This document shows positions 14,741 through 26,087 of a stretch of DNA of 32,536 bases, piece after piece. The position numbers and the translations under genes were made by a program. The notes beneath the pieces are model-generated. The model had not been told where the DNA came from. It searched no databases and was given only the letters and a program-made list of their open reading frames with translations. Source of the stretch: JBMOPD01 sp049323615 (lineage in GTDB: Bacteria; Bacillota; Desulfotomaculia; Desulfotomaculales; Desulfocucumaceae); the NCBI GenBank assembly GCA_049323615.1, contig JBMOPD010000073.1:1-32536 (forward strand), written 5' to 3'. Positions within the stretch are counted from its first letter, which is position 1. The number at the start of each line of letters is the position of its first letter.

Positions 14741-17700
14741 GATTTTAGCTTACCTATGAGGAATTGAAACCATACCAAAACTCTCTGTTTTGATTGCAAT
14801 AGAAAAGATTTTAGCTTACCTATGAGGAATTGAAACTATTTTAGAATCAATGGCACATTTTGTCAACACTCCGATTTTAGCTTACCTATGAGGAATTGAA
14901 ACCCCAAGTGAAGTAGTTTTTAAAGGTGAACCAATGAAGATTTTAGCTTACCTATGAGGAATTGAAACACCCTCTCCGGCACCCTTTTCCTAATCACCCT
15001 CCCGCGATTTTAGCTTACCTATGAGGAATTGAAACGGGCTTTAGCGGCGGCGTCTTCTCTTGTTTCTCCAAGGATTTTAGCTTACCTATGAGGAATTGAA
15101 ACCCCAAGTGAAGTAGTTTTTAAAGACGGATATTTAATGATTTTAGCTTACCTATGAGGAATTGAAACTACCTACAGTAATAGCGACCGGGATATGGGTA
15201 ACTGATTTTAGCTTACCTATGAGGAATTGAAACTGCTGTAGCCGAAACCGCTCCCCTTGCAATCTGCCGGGCAGGATTTTAGCTTACCTATGAGGAATTG
15301 AAACATGGAATCCTCATGGCCGCCAGCTTGGTCAGCAGAGATTTTAGCTTACCTATGAGGAATTGAAACTGCCGCTTGGCCATGACGCCCAGCAGCTCGT
15401 ACCCGATTTTAGCTTACCTATGAGGAATTGAAACTTTTGATAAATTAATGGGCGGGAATTTTTCCCACGTTCGATTTTAGCTTACCTATGAGGAATTGAA
15501 ACTTTCAGGCAGGAACATACCAGCGGGGTCCATTTGTGATTTTAGCTTACCTATGAGGAATTGAAACCCCGGTGCCCCCGGGCTGGTGCAGGGAACGCAT
15601 CCGATTTTAGCTTACCTATGAGGAATTGAAACGCGCTCCAGGGGGTGGGTTTGGGATATTCCCTCACCGATTTTAGCTTACCTATGAGGAATTGAAACTC
15701 ATATCCCTGTCTCATGTAATAAGCAGGGTGATAAAGGATTTTAGCTTACCTATGAGGAATTGAAACTTTCACTTTGGTATGTAAGTATACTTGTTAAATA
15801 TGATTTTAGCTTACCTATGAGGAATTGAAACTATTTAAAAGCAATTGTAATACCATTAGCTGGTGTGATTTTAGCTTACCTATGAGGAATTGAAACTCTG
15901 ATAAAACAGCTAATTTGACACAAGCGCAGAAAGCGATTTTAGCTTACCTATGAGGAATTGAAACCAATTGCTTTTAAATATAAATATGAAATTGATGTTA
16001 TGATTTTAGCTTACCTATGAGGAATTGAAACTTGGACGCAGGGGCCAGAATTGGGGAGATACTGAAGGATTTTAGCTTACCTATGAGGAATTGAAACAAG
16101 CTGATATTGAACAGCCTGTACGGAAAGCTGCTGCAGATTTTAGCTTACCTATGAGGAATTGAAACTTGACGACCTGGAGGAGGCCCTTTTGCTTAAAGAC
16201 CCGATTTTAGCTTACCTATGAGGAATTGAAACCCAACAAGGAAACCCTGGCCGGCGGGGATGCCTGGGGATTTTAGCTTACCTATGAGGAATTGAAACCT
16301 CGAATCACCCTGGCAACAGCCACCTCGGCAGAGGATTTTAGCTTACCTATGAGGAATTGAAACCTATAGCTTTTTGGTTAGAAGTAATTACTTCTTCAGG
16401 ATTTTAGCTTACCTATGAGGAATTGAAACTTAATTCCGGTTGGTCGCTTTGTCCTTGTGCATCGTCCGATTTTAGCTTACCTATGAGGAATTGAAACCTT
16501 GCTCACGAAATTTGCAGGGTTCTCGGTGTTTCGGATTTTAGCTTACCTATGAGGAATTGAAACCAGGGCGGGCAGTACCGGGGCCTGGACCCTGGAAAGA
16601 TTTTAGCTTACCTATGAGGAATTGAAACATTTTGACGAGTCACCATTTAACACCTCTGCCAATGATTTTAGCTTACCTATGAGGAATTGAAACCCACTTT
16701 GGTAAATGGAAGAAATACTTACTTTTATGATTTTAGCTTACCTATGAGGAATTGAAACGTGTTGCCGTTTCGACCTTCGGACCGGTTTCAATCGATTTTA
16801 GCTTACCTATGAGGAATTGAAACATGGGTAGGGGCGGGGATAGCCCCGCCCATCATTCGATTTTAGCTTACCTATGAGGAATTGAAACCGCTGTCGCTCT
16901 TGTCAGGTCCCCGTCCCCCTGCAGTGGATTTTAGCTTACCTATGAGGAATTGAAACCTTCCATAATCTGGCCGTTTGATAGAATTTCAAAGGATTTTAGC
17001 TTACCTATGAGGAATTGAAACTTTTCACTTTCTATACAATCTTTTAAAAATCCTCATGGATTTTAGCTTACCTATGAGGAATTGAAACAGGGCCAAGGGA
17101 TAATAACTGAGGAGCCGAAAACAAGATTTTAGCTTACCTATGAGGAATTGAAACAGGGCTTTTTCCTTCTCCTCCTGCAGGTCTACTACAGATTTTAGCT
17201 TACCTATGAGGAATTGAAACAGGCGTTTGAGGACTGGCAGGAGAACATCGCCGCCGATTTTAGCTTACCTATGAGGAATTGAAACCTATTTCAAGAATAT
17301 CATCGTTAATAGCCTGCTGCGATTTTAGCTTACCTATGAGGAATTGAAACTTAGGTCCTTGCGCTTGTCATCGTCAGGTGTGGGTTGATTTTAGCTTACC
17401 TATGAGGAATTGAAACGTCTGTATATCCTGGGCATATGCCCGCATTGGATCGGATTTTAGCTTACCTATGAGGAATTGAAACTCAGGCCGGAGATGGTCA
17501 ATATATCGTTTATATCCGATTTTAGCTTACCTATGAGGAATTGAAACTTCTAAAAAAGGGGGTGGTTTGAGTGCCGAGGATTATGATTTTAGCTTACCTA
17601 TGAGGAATTGAAACTTTCATCAATATTTTTGCTGTCCCCTACGTGCCAGGTGATTTTAGCTTACCTATGAGGAATTGAAACCACTCACCAGCCAAACCAC

Positions 17701-20700
17701 CATAGGCCGGGTAGAGCGATTTTAGCTTACCTATGAGGAATTGAAACTCGGTATAATCCTGTTTTTCCCTGCTTCTGTTTTTACGATTTTAGCTTACCTA
17801 TGAGGAATTGAAACCGGAATCCAAAGGCCAAACGGAAGAAGGCGGCCAGGGATTTTAGCTTACCTATGAGGAATTGAAACTTAAACTAGCCAAAGCGCTG
17901 GGAGTACCCGAAGATGAGATTTTAGCTTACCTATGAGGAATTGAAACCGGGGTGGGTGGTTTCGACATTTACGAGGTGGGACCAAGATTTTAGCTTACCT
18001 ATGAGGAATTGAAACATACTGGCCGGCTGTGCAAACGGGGGACCCAAGGCTCGATTTTAGCTTACCTATGAGGAATTGAAACCCGCCAGGACCTCCTCGG
18101 GGTTGACCTCGAATTTCTTGGATTTTAGCTTACCTATGAGGAATTGAAACAAGGGGTATTAAAACCCGCCTGGCTGGCCGGATGGAAGATTTTAGCTTAC
18201 CTATGAGGAATTGAAACATTTTGTATCCATTAATTTTAATTTCCGGGATCAATGATTTTAGCTTACCTATGAGGAATTGAAACATTCCACAGCTGGTTGA
18301 TTCTCAATTTGTACGCCCTTGATTTTAGCTTACCTATGAGGAATTGAAACTCAAGGTGCTGGGATGAGTAAAGCGGTCATTTGCCATGATTTTAGCTTAC
18401 CTATGAGGAATTGAAACTTATGGATGAATGTCTGAGAACGCAAAACAGAAGCGGATTTTAGCTTACCTATGAGGAATTGAAACCCGTCAAACTCGAGGGC
18501 ACCGAAGAACTTAAAAAACGATTTTAGCTTACCTATGAGGAATTGAAACCCGCGGCGAGGGAGCGCATCGAGGACGTGCTGGGGCGATTTTAGCTTACCT
18601 ATGAGGAATTGAAACAAGCCAGGAGACCCGGAATACGAAAAACTCAAAAAGTGATTTTAGCTTACCTATGAGGAATTGAAACATAGTAACACAAAATACA
18701 TAGACGAGGCCGAAGCCGATTTTAGCTTACCTATGAGGAATTGAAACTCGGCAACCGGGATCGACATGGACCTAACAGGTTTTGGATTTTAGCTTACCTA
18801 TGAGGAATTGAAACATGGAACAAAACGGATTGTCCTGCTGGGGGATGTTTGGATTTTAGCTTACCTATGAGGAATTGAAACAGCCCAGTGCCTGCACAAC
18901 CCCCTTTGCCGTGGACAACGATTTTAGCTTACCTATGAGGAATTGAAACCCGCTGCCGCGGCCAACCCGACAATGGGCAGAGTAAGATTTTAGCTTACCT
19001 ATGAGGAATTGAAACCCGGGTAGCCGTTGGGGGTCTTGACCAGCATACCGGATTTTAGCTTACCTATGAGGAATTGAAACCGCCTTTTCAACCTGCCGGC
19101 AAAAAGGATGCCGTCCGATTTTAGCTTACCTATGAGGAATTGAAACAGTATAAGGATTATCAAGGTAATTATTTGTTCAATGGATTTTAGCTTACCTATG
19201 AGGAATTGAAACAAAAGTCCGATGCCTCGTCTGACTCGATAGTTACGTCCGATTTTAGCTTACCTATGAGGAATTGAAACTACCGACGGCCTCGGCAACA
19301 TCCGTCTGTGTCAGGCGATTTTAGCTTACCTATGAGGAATTGAAACAAGTCTCGGCAATCCATATTTTCATCGAAGCAATCCGGATTTTAGCTTACCTAT
19401 GAGGAATTGAAACGGGAATTTTCCCAAGTTGCTTCCATGCCTTCCTTTTGATTTTAGCTTACCTATGAGGAATTGAAACACCGTGGACAGCTACATGCCG
19501 CACAGTCCGGCCAAGATTTTAGCTTACCTATGAGGAATTGAAACACGATAAAATAAGGAGAAGCCAACAGTTAACATTAGATTTTAGCTTACCTATGAGG
19601 AATTGAAACCTGGTGTGTGTGGCCGTGATAGTAGCGGCCACAGGATTTTAGCTTACCTATGAGGAATTGAAACCTTCTGGGCGGGCTGTATTTCGGATAC
19701 TATATTTTGTGATTTTAGCTTACCTATGAGGAATTGAAACTAATTTCGCGATATGCAATCAAAAAATCTTGATATGATTTTAGCTTACCTATGAGGAATT
19801 GAAACTGAGCTTGAAAACGCCGAGGAGTTGCGCGTGGTGGAGATTTTAGCTTACCTATGAGGAATTGAAACATATGCGAGTACGATTTTTGGCGTTATTA
19901 CAGCCCGAGATTTTAGCTTACCTATGAGGAATTGAAACCCGGGTAGCCGTTGGGGGTCTTGACCAGCATACCGTGGATTTTAGCTTACCTATGAGGAATT
20001 GAAACTCCCGAAGTTTGGATTTGCTTTTTTCCAGGTAGCCGATTTTAGCTTACCTATGAGGAATTGAAACATACCTCCCTTTTCAGTATTAGACGCCAGA
20101 CAGGGGTGATTTTAGCTTACCTATGAGGAATTGAAACCTTCTTTTAACGTGGTTATTTGTGTTAATATTAGTAGGATTTTAGCTTACCTATGAGGAATTG
20201 AAACCCACAGGGACCAATGATGTTTTTTAGGTTTATGAGATGATTTTAGCTTACCTATGAGGAATTGAAACTCGGCAACCGGGATCGACATGGACCTAAC
20301 AGGTTTTGATTTTAGCTTACCTATGAGGAATTGAAACTGAACTGCCACAACTGCGGCCAACCAGCCGAAATAACGATTTTAGCTTACCTATGAGGAATTG
20401 AAACTTATAAGCGAGGCGAGTAAAAATGCCAGCCGGCAGAGATTTTAGCTTACCTATGAGGAATTGAAACTCCTTGACGATGCTGAAATATACGAAGGCA
20501 TTGAAGATTTTAGCTTACCTATGAGGAATTGAAACTTTTTTGGTATTGAGGAAATAAAAGCAGCAAATACAGATTTTAGCTTACCTATGAGGAATTGAAA
20601 CATTCTTTTGCTAATTCAGCAGCATAACTTTGAGCTGCGATTTTAGCTTACCTATGAGGAATTGAAACCGGGGTCGGAACGCCAGCGGTACTTTGCGGAG

Positions 20701-23700
20701 CACTGATTTTAGCTTACCTATGAGGAATTGAAACTCAGCGCGGCGCAAGGGTATAGAGCCTAAAAGGGGGATTTTAGCTTACCTATGAGGAATTGAAACA
20801 CCCCTGCGCTCCTGTCATTTTTGAAGCCTTTTGTTTGATTTTAGCTTACCTATGAGGAATTGAAACTTGGTTCAGCAAGTTCCCATAGTTTTTTCTGTTC
20901 CTCCGATTTTAGCTTACCTATGAGGAATTGAAACCGTGAATTTGCCGGTATGTGGCCATCCCTCTACCCCCGATTTTAGCTTACCTATGAGGAATTGAAA
21001 CTCCGCTTGGGTATCGATAGGTATTTCATAGGGTATCGGATTTTAGCTTACCTATGAGGAATTGAAACACGACCCGGAAGTATGTCAGTATTGCGCCTTT
21101 CTCCGATTTTAGCTTACCTATGAGGAATTGAAACATGGAATCCTCATGGCCGCCAGCTTGGTCAGCAGGAGATTTTAGCTTACCTATGAGGAATTGAAAC
21201 CCCTCAAGAGGTTGTCGGAACAGTTCATGGAGCGCAGATTTTAGCTTACCTATGAGGAATTGAAACAGCAGGTCGTGAATAAAATTGGATCCCCGGGAAA
21301 GCGATTTTAGCTTACCTATGAGGAATTGAAACGCGTACTTCTTGCCCCTGTCCTTAATACCGTATTCGATTTTAGCTTACCTATGAGGAATTGAAACATT
21401 TTATGTGCTATTCTTTTTCTGAAAAAGGAAGAAAGATTTTAGCTTACCTATGAGGAATTGAAACTACTGGAGGCCCCGCTCGGCTATGTAGTGCCAGACG
21501 TCGATTTTAGCTTACCTATGAGGAATTGAAACTCTGTCTTAGCTCTTCATTGGCCTGGTCAACAGGTCTGGATTTTAGCTTACCTATGAGGAATTGAAAC
21601 TTTTACCGGGCCTCTCTTAAAGGGATTGATAACTTCAGATTTTAGCTTACCTATGAGGAATTGAAACACCATCTGAGTACCAATAATTTCCGGCAGGGAA
21701 TCCGATTTTAGCTTACCTATGAGGAATTGAAACCCCCGTGAATGTATACTTCCCGGCATGCGCCCACAAAGATTTTAGCTTACCTATGAGGAATTGAAAC
21801 GGATTTCGCATTCGACTTCGCCCACCAGTAGGCGGGGATTTTAGCTTACCTATGAGGAATTGAAACTTTGGCTACAAGGCGGATTTCTGTATCAAGGAAT
21901 GAGATTTTAGCTTACCTATGAGGAATTGAAACTTGGAAGAGTCCACAGACGAACACTTGGGATTTTTCGATTTTAGCTTACCTATGAGGAATTGAAACTC
22001 GACCCGGTGCTTGTGGTCCTGGGGCTGTATAAGATTTTAGCTTACCTATGAGGAATTGAAACCCGGATGGCTCCGTGGCGGAATGGACGCCTTAGCCGAT
22101 TTTAGCTTACCTATGAGGAATTGAAACTCGAATGAGGAGAGATTGAAAATCAACCAGTTGTTAGGATTTTAGCTTACCTATGAGGAATTGAAACACTGCT
22201 GTGATAGTAACGTTGGTGCCTGTATCTACGATTTTAGCTTACCTATGAGGAATTGAAACTCTTTTAATTCTCTCCTCTTTTCGCCGATTCCATACGATTT
22301 TAGCTTACCTATGAGGAATTGAAACAGGCTTGTCAGAAGGGATTCTGTAAAGTCTCCCGTCGATTTTAGCTTACCTATGAGGAATTGAAACACACGATAT
22401 AGGCAGGTATAGATGAGTAACTTATTAGATTTTAGCTTACCTATGAGGAATTGAAACTTGACTACGTTCTGCCAAAGATTCTTCCTGCCGTGTTCGATTT
22501 TAGCTTACCCATGAGGAATTGAAACTTGTAAACGGCTTGGAATTTGACCTCGGCCGGTTTAAGATTTTAGCTTACCTATGAGGAATTGAAACCCGACACT
22601 GGTTGGCACCGAAAAGCAGGTTGCCTGGGATTTTAGCTTACCTATGAGGAATTGAAACGGATGTACTATTCTGTCATTCATTGGGCATCACCCCGATTTT
22701 AGCTTACCTATGAGGAATTGAAACCAATGGTGTAGTTATACTCTTTATACTGCCCACGAGATTTTAGCTTACCTATGAGGAATTGAAACAGTGGCTATAA
22801 CTGCGACAAAAAACGGAGTCACATTGGGATTTTAGCTTACCTATGAGGAATTGAAACTTTTGATAAAGTAATTGGCGGGAATTTTTCCCACGTTCCGATT
22901 TTAGCTTACCTATGAGGAATTGAAACTCAGGCGGCAGGTGGGATTGCGGACCGACGCCGCCGAGATTTTAGCTTACCTATGAGGAATTGAAACACGATAT
23001 CAGATTCGGGCACACTCCAGATTCGAGACGGATTTTAGCTTACCTATGAGGAATTGAAACTAACCTTCTTTGGCAGAATTTGCACATTCAGGACAAAGAT
23101 TTTAGCTTACCTATGAGGAATTGAAACTTGATATAGCAGTTTTGATATGTTTTGCCTTCGGCGATTTTAGCTTACCTATGAGGAATTGAAACACATCTTG
23201 TACAAGTAACCATATACCTGCTTCTGTGATTTTAGCTTACCTATGAGGAATTGAAACATAAATTCCCTATATCCGTCATTCATGCTGTGGCCGATTTTAG
23301 CTTACCTATGAGGAATTGAAACGCATAAGCAGTGATTGTTTCGGTACTTGTGCTAAAACGATTTTAGCTTACCTATGAGGAATTGAAACTTTTGTGAATT
23401 ACCCATCTTTTACCACCTGATTTCGATTTTAGCTTACCTATGAGGAATTGAAACATTTTATGTGCTATTCTTTTTCTGAAAAAATGAAGAAGATTTTAGC
23501 TTACCTATGAGGAATTGAAACCGAGCATAGCCTCCGCTACCTGGAGTTATGCTCCCGATTTTAGCTTACCTATGAGGAATTGAAACCCTGGGCCGCGGTT
23601 ATAAATCAACTGCCTGCCCGGGATTTTAGCTTACCTATGAGGAATTGAAACTTGCTAGCAAATCACAACCACCAAAAGACATAACTGTGATTTTAGCTTA

Positions 23701-24911
23701 CCTATGAGGAATTGAAACAACTACAGAAAGCCCTGGACGCCCTTGAAGGGGGTGCAGATTTTAGCTTACCTATGAGGAATTGAAACTTGCAAGGGAGTGC
23801 TGAAGCCGGCCCTGGATTTAAGATTTTAGCTTACCTATGAGGAATTGAAACTCGTAGATATATTTCCAAACGTCATGAAAGTTCCAGATTTTAGCTTACC
23901 TATGAGGAATTGAAACCCAAAAGGGCGTTGTCCTTGCTGCGGTTTCTGCCGTGATTTTAGCTTACCTATGAGGAATTGAAACCAAAAATCCCTGTGCCTT
24001 TCATGGTATCCCTCCAATGATTTTAGCTTACCTATGAGGAATTGAAACAAGGCCAGCAGCTAAACGAGGAATTGGCCAAGCAGAGATTTTAGCTTACCTA
24101 TGAGGAATTGAAACTTGACCCTATCCAGCAGCTTGCCGATTGCCATGTCAGATTTTAGCTTACCTATGAGGAATTGAAACTCCGGAGGCAGGTGGGCCTG
24201 CGTACAGACGCCGCCGAGATTTTAGCTTACCTATGAGGAATTGAAACCCCTGAGCCAAGCTCAAAGAAGTAGTACAACTGATCTGATTTTAGCTTACCTA
24301 TGAGGAATTGAAACACAATGTGAGGTCATCCAGCTCGACCACGACCAATATGATTTTAGCTTACCTATGAGGAATTGAAACAGGGAGAAGGCCCGGCTGG
24401 TTCCGTGATCTGCGATACGATTTTAGCTTACCTATGAGGAATTGAAACAGTACTCGCATATCTCCAGTCCACTGAACATGCCTTGCGATTTTAGCTTACC
24501 TATGAGGAATTGAAACTCAAAGCTCTTTCCTCTACCAGGGTAGGTCCTCCGGATTTTAGCTTACCTATGAGGAATTGAAACATGACAGGCTTTGGCAGAT
24601 TGTCCGGGATTGTCCGGGATTTTAGCTTACCTATGAGGAATTGAAACTAAAAAGGTTTTTAGAGAACCCGGCGCCCGAGCTTTCGATTTTAGCTTACCTA
24701 TGAGGAATTGAAACAATTGCCAGCGGAAGAAAACTGCATCCTTTGGCTATGATTTTAGCTTACCTATGAGGAATTGAAACAAGCGAGTGCCTGGGACGAC
24801 TACGTCCGGGCTTTTTGATTTTAGCTTACCTATGAGGAATTGAAACAAACATCAGGCTGACATGCTTTGCAACCGTAAACGGATTTTAGCTTACCTATGA
24901 GGAATTGAAAC
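14741..24911 (+). CRISPR. Type I-B CRISPR array, about 154 full repeats
   Basis: The 30-nt repeat starts GATTTTAGCTTACC and ends GAGGAATTGAAAC. By hand count there are 154 full repeats from 14741 to 24911, with spacers of 34-41 nt (mostly 35-38). The ATTGAAAC end is the usual 8-nt 5' handle of type I-B crRNAs, so transcription is rightward, away from cas2. The repeats look uniform; the only internal variant I saw is at 22496-22525, with C instead of T at position 15. After the last full repeat a further 37-nt spacer (24912-24948) leads to a truncated repeat. Several spacers occur twice or as diverged versions. Processing needs Cas6, which is not in the window. Confidence 0.98.
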
Positions 24912-24948
24912 CCTCACCTCCCCCATCCAACTATTACTGTCCACCAGG

Positions 24949-24960
24949 GATTTTATATAA
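24949..24960 (+). repeat. Truncated or degenerate terminal CRISPR repeat
   Basis: GATTTTA (24949-24955) matches the first 7 bases of the repeat and follows a spacer of normal length. The next five bases (TATAA) match the repeat only partly, and from 24961 the sequence is the left end of the IS3-family element. The array's distal end was therefore either degenerate or cut by the insertion. Confidence 0.75.
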
Positions 24961-26063
24961 TGGACCCATGGGTTTGACACAAAAACAAAAATTTTAAGCT
25001 ATAATGAGAGTTATGGAAAAGAGAAGAACTTACACAGCGGAAGAAAAAGCCAATATTATCCTACAGTTGTTGAGAGAAGAAAGAACAATCTCGCAAATAG
25101 CCGCAGAAACAGGGATACACCCCACGGTGCTGGCCCGCTGGAAGGCGGAGGCCATTGATAATCTACCCAGCCTGTTTACACGGGGGGCCAGCGAAACAGA
25201 GAAAATGCGCAGGCGGTACGAAGCCGAAAAAGAAGAACTGACGCGGCAAATCGGTCAGCTGACTATTGAGGTCAACTGGCTCAAAAAAAAATCTGCAGAA
25301 GTCCACCAGCGTCGAAGAAAGACGTGAAATGCTGGACCGGGACTACCGGGAAATACCGTTGAAAAAGCAGGCCGGGCTATTGGATGTAAACCGCACCAGT
25401 GCCTATTACCGCCCCAGGGAAAAGGAAGACCCTGACATCGAGCTTATGCACCGGATCGACGAGATTTACACCCGGTGGCCTCACTATGGATACCGCCGGG
25501 TTACAAAAGAACTCCAGGATCAAAACATCCCGGTGAATAGGAAACGGGTGTTGCGGCTGATGCGTCGGATGGGGATCTATGGGATTTGTCCGGGACCTAA
25601 CCTGAGCAAGCGAAACCATCAGCACCATACCTATCCTTACTTGCTGCGTGGTGTCAAGGCCGAACGGCCTGACCATATCTGGGGCATTGACATTACATAC
25701 ATACGGATGAAGGGCGGCTTCATGTACCTGGCTGCCATTATCGACTGGTACTCCCGATGCGTTGTCAGCTGGGAGCTTTCCCAGAGCCTGGAGCGGAGCT
25801 TTATATTGCGGGCCCTGAAAAAAGCATTGGCAGTAAGGAAGCCGGAAATTATCAACAGTGACCAGGGCTCTCATTTCACCTGCGGAGATTACATTGAACT
25901 ACTAAAGGAAAACGGGGTTAAAATCAGTATGGACGGCAAAGGCCGGGCAACCGACAATGCTATTACTGAGCGCTTCTTCCGTAATTTAAAATGGGAAAAA
26001 ATTTATTATGAGGAATACCGGAAACCGCAGGATGTATACCGTGCCGTTCGGGACTACATAGAT
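24961..26063 (+). mobile_element. IS3-family insertion sequence remnant, right end lost
   Basis: The left end begins TGGACCCATGGGTTTGACA, with TG as in IS3-family termini. It carries overlapping orfA and orfB. The reverse complement of this end does not occur near the right border. orfB breaks off at DYID near 26063, where family members continue with an FYN...RPH-type tail. The next bases belong to the cas3 3' side. So the right terminus and about 25 codons were deleted, and the element should be unable to move. A perfect TATAAT (25000-25005) with TTGACA 20 nt upstream could be the transposase promoter. Confidence 0.85.
25013..25327 (+). CDS. IS3-family transposase OrfA
   Basis: This roughly 104-residue protein has the HTH_Tnp_1 helix-turn-helix (KRRTYTAEEKANIILQLL ... 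ISQIAAETGIHPTVLARWK) followed by a leucine-zipper-like helix (LTRQIGQLTIEVNWLKKKS), used for DNA binding and dimerisation. I prefer ATG 25013 because the ATG at 25004 overlaps a TATAAT -10 box. In IS3 elements OrfA and OrfB are joined by -1 frameshifting on an A-rich slippery run. Here the run has nine A (25283-25291), and orfB lies in the +1/-2 frame instead, suggesting loss of one base. Confidence 0.85.
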   Translation: MEKRRTYTAEEKANIILQLLREERTISQIAAETGIHPTVLARWKAEAIDNLPSLFTRGASETEKMRRRYEAEKEELTRQIGQLTIEVNWLKKKSAEVHQRRRKT

Positions 26064-26087
26064 GAAACTGAGATTATTACAGAATAA
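25266..26087 (+). pseudogene. IS3-family transposase OrfB, 3'-truncated
   Basis: This open frame covers the DDE integrase domain: the HTH_21 segment (YTRWPHYGYRRVTKEL), then Asp in WGIDITYI, Asp in NSDQGSHF and Glu in DNAITERFFRNLK, the catalytic triad. An ATG at 25329 (MLDRDYREIPLKKQ) is the natural start for separate translation; upstream codons belong to the fusion frame. The C-terminal FYN..RPH-type tail is missing: after DYID the frame runs 7 residues into foreign DNA and stops. It overlaps the 3' end of cas3 on the other strand by 11 nt. The transposase is probably inactive through truncation and the frame problem with orfA. Confidence 0.85.

Noticed and set aside
14565..14759. Open frame between cas2 and the array
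   Set aside because: It overlaps the leader and runs into the first repeat; no ribosome site or protein-like composition supports a gene.
22063..22097. Spacer that resembles part of a tRNA-Leu D arm (GTGGCGGAATGG)
   Set aside because: The match is short and lacks the conserved bases expected after it. It could equally be coding DNA from a phage.
22128..22164. Spacer containing ATGAGGAGAGATTGAAAA, similar to the repeat's 3' half
   Set aside because: The similarity needs a 3-nt gap and could reflect a ribosome-binding sequence in the target. It is not evidence of a repeat-derived spacer.
18351..24050. Minus-strand open frames with repeated FQFLIGKLKS units (18351-18647, 18999-19214, 23835-24050)
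   Set aside because: They are translations of the CRISPR repeats on the opposite strand. No ribosome site or independent coding signal is present.
19872..24486. Spacers at 19872-19908 and 24449-24486 sharing 12 nt as reverse complements
   Set aside because: A 12-nt match is expected about once by chance among all spacer pairs of this array, so it was not reported as overlapping protospacers.
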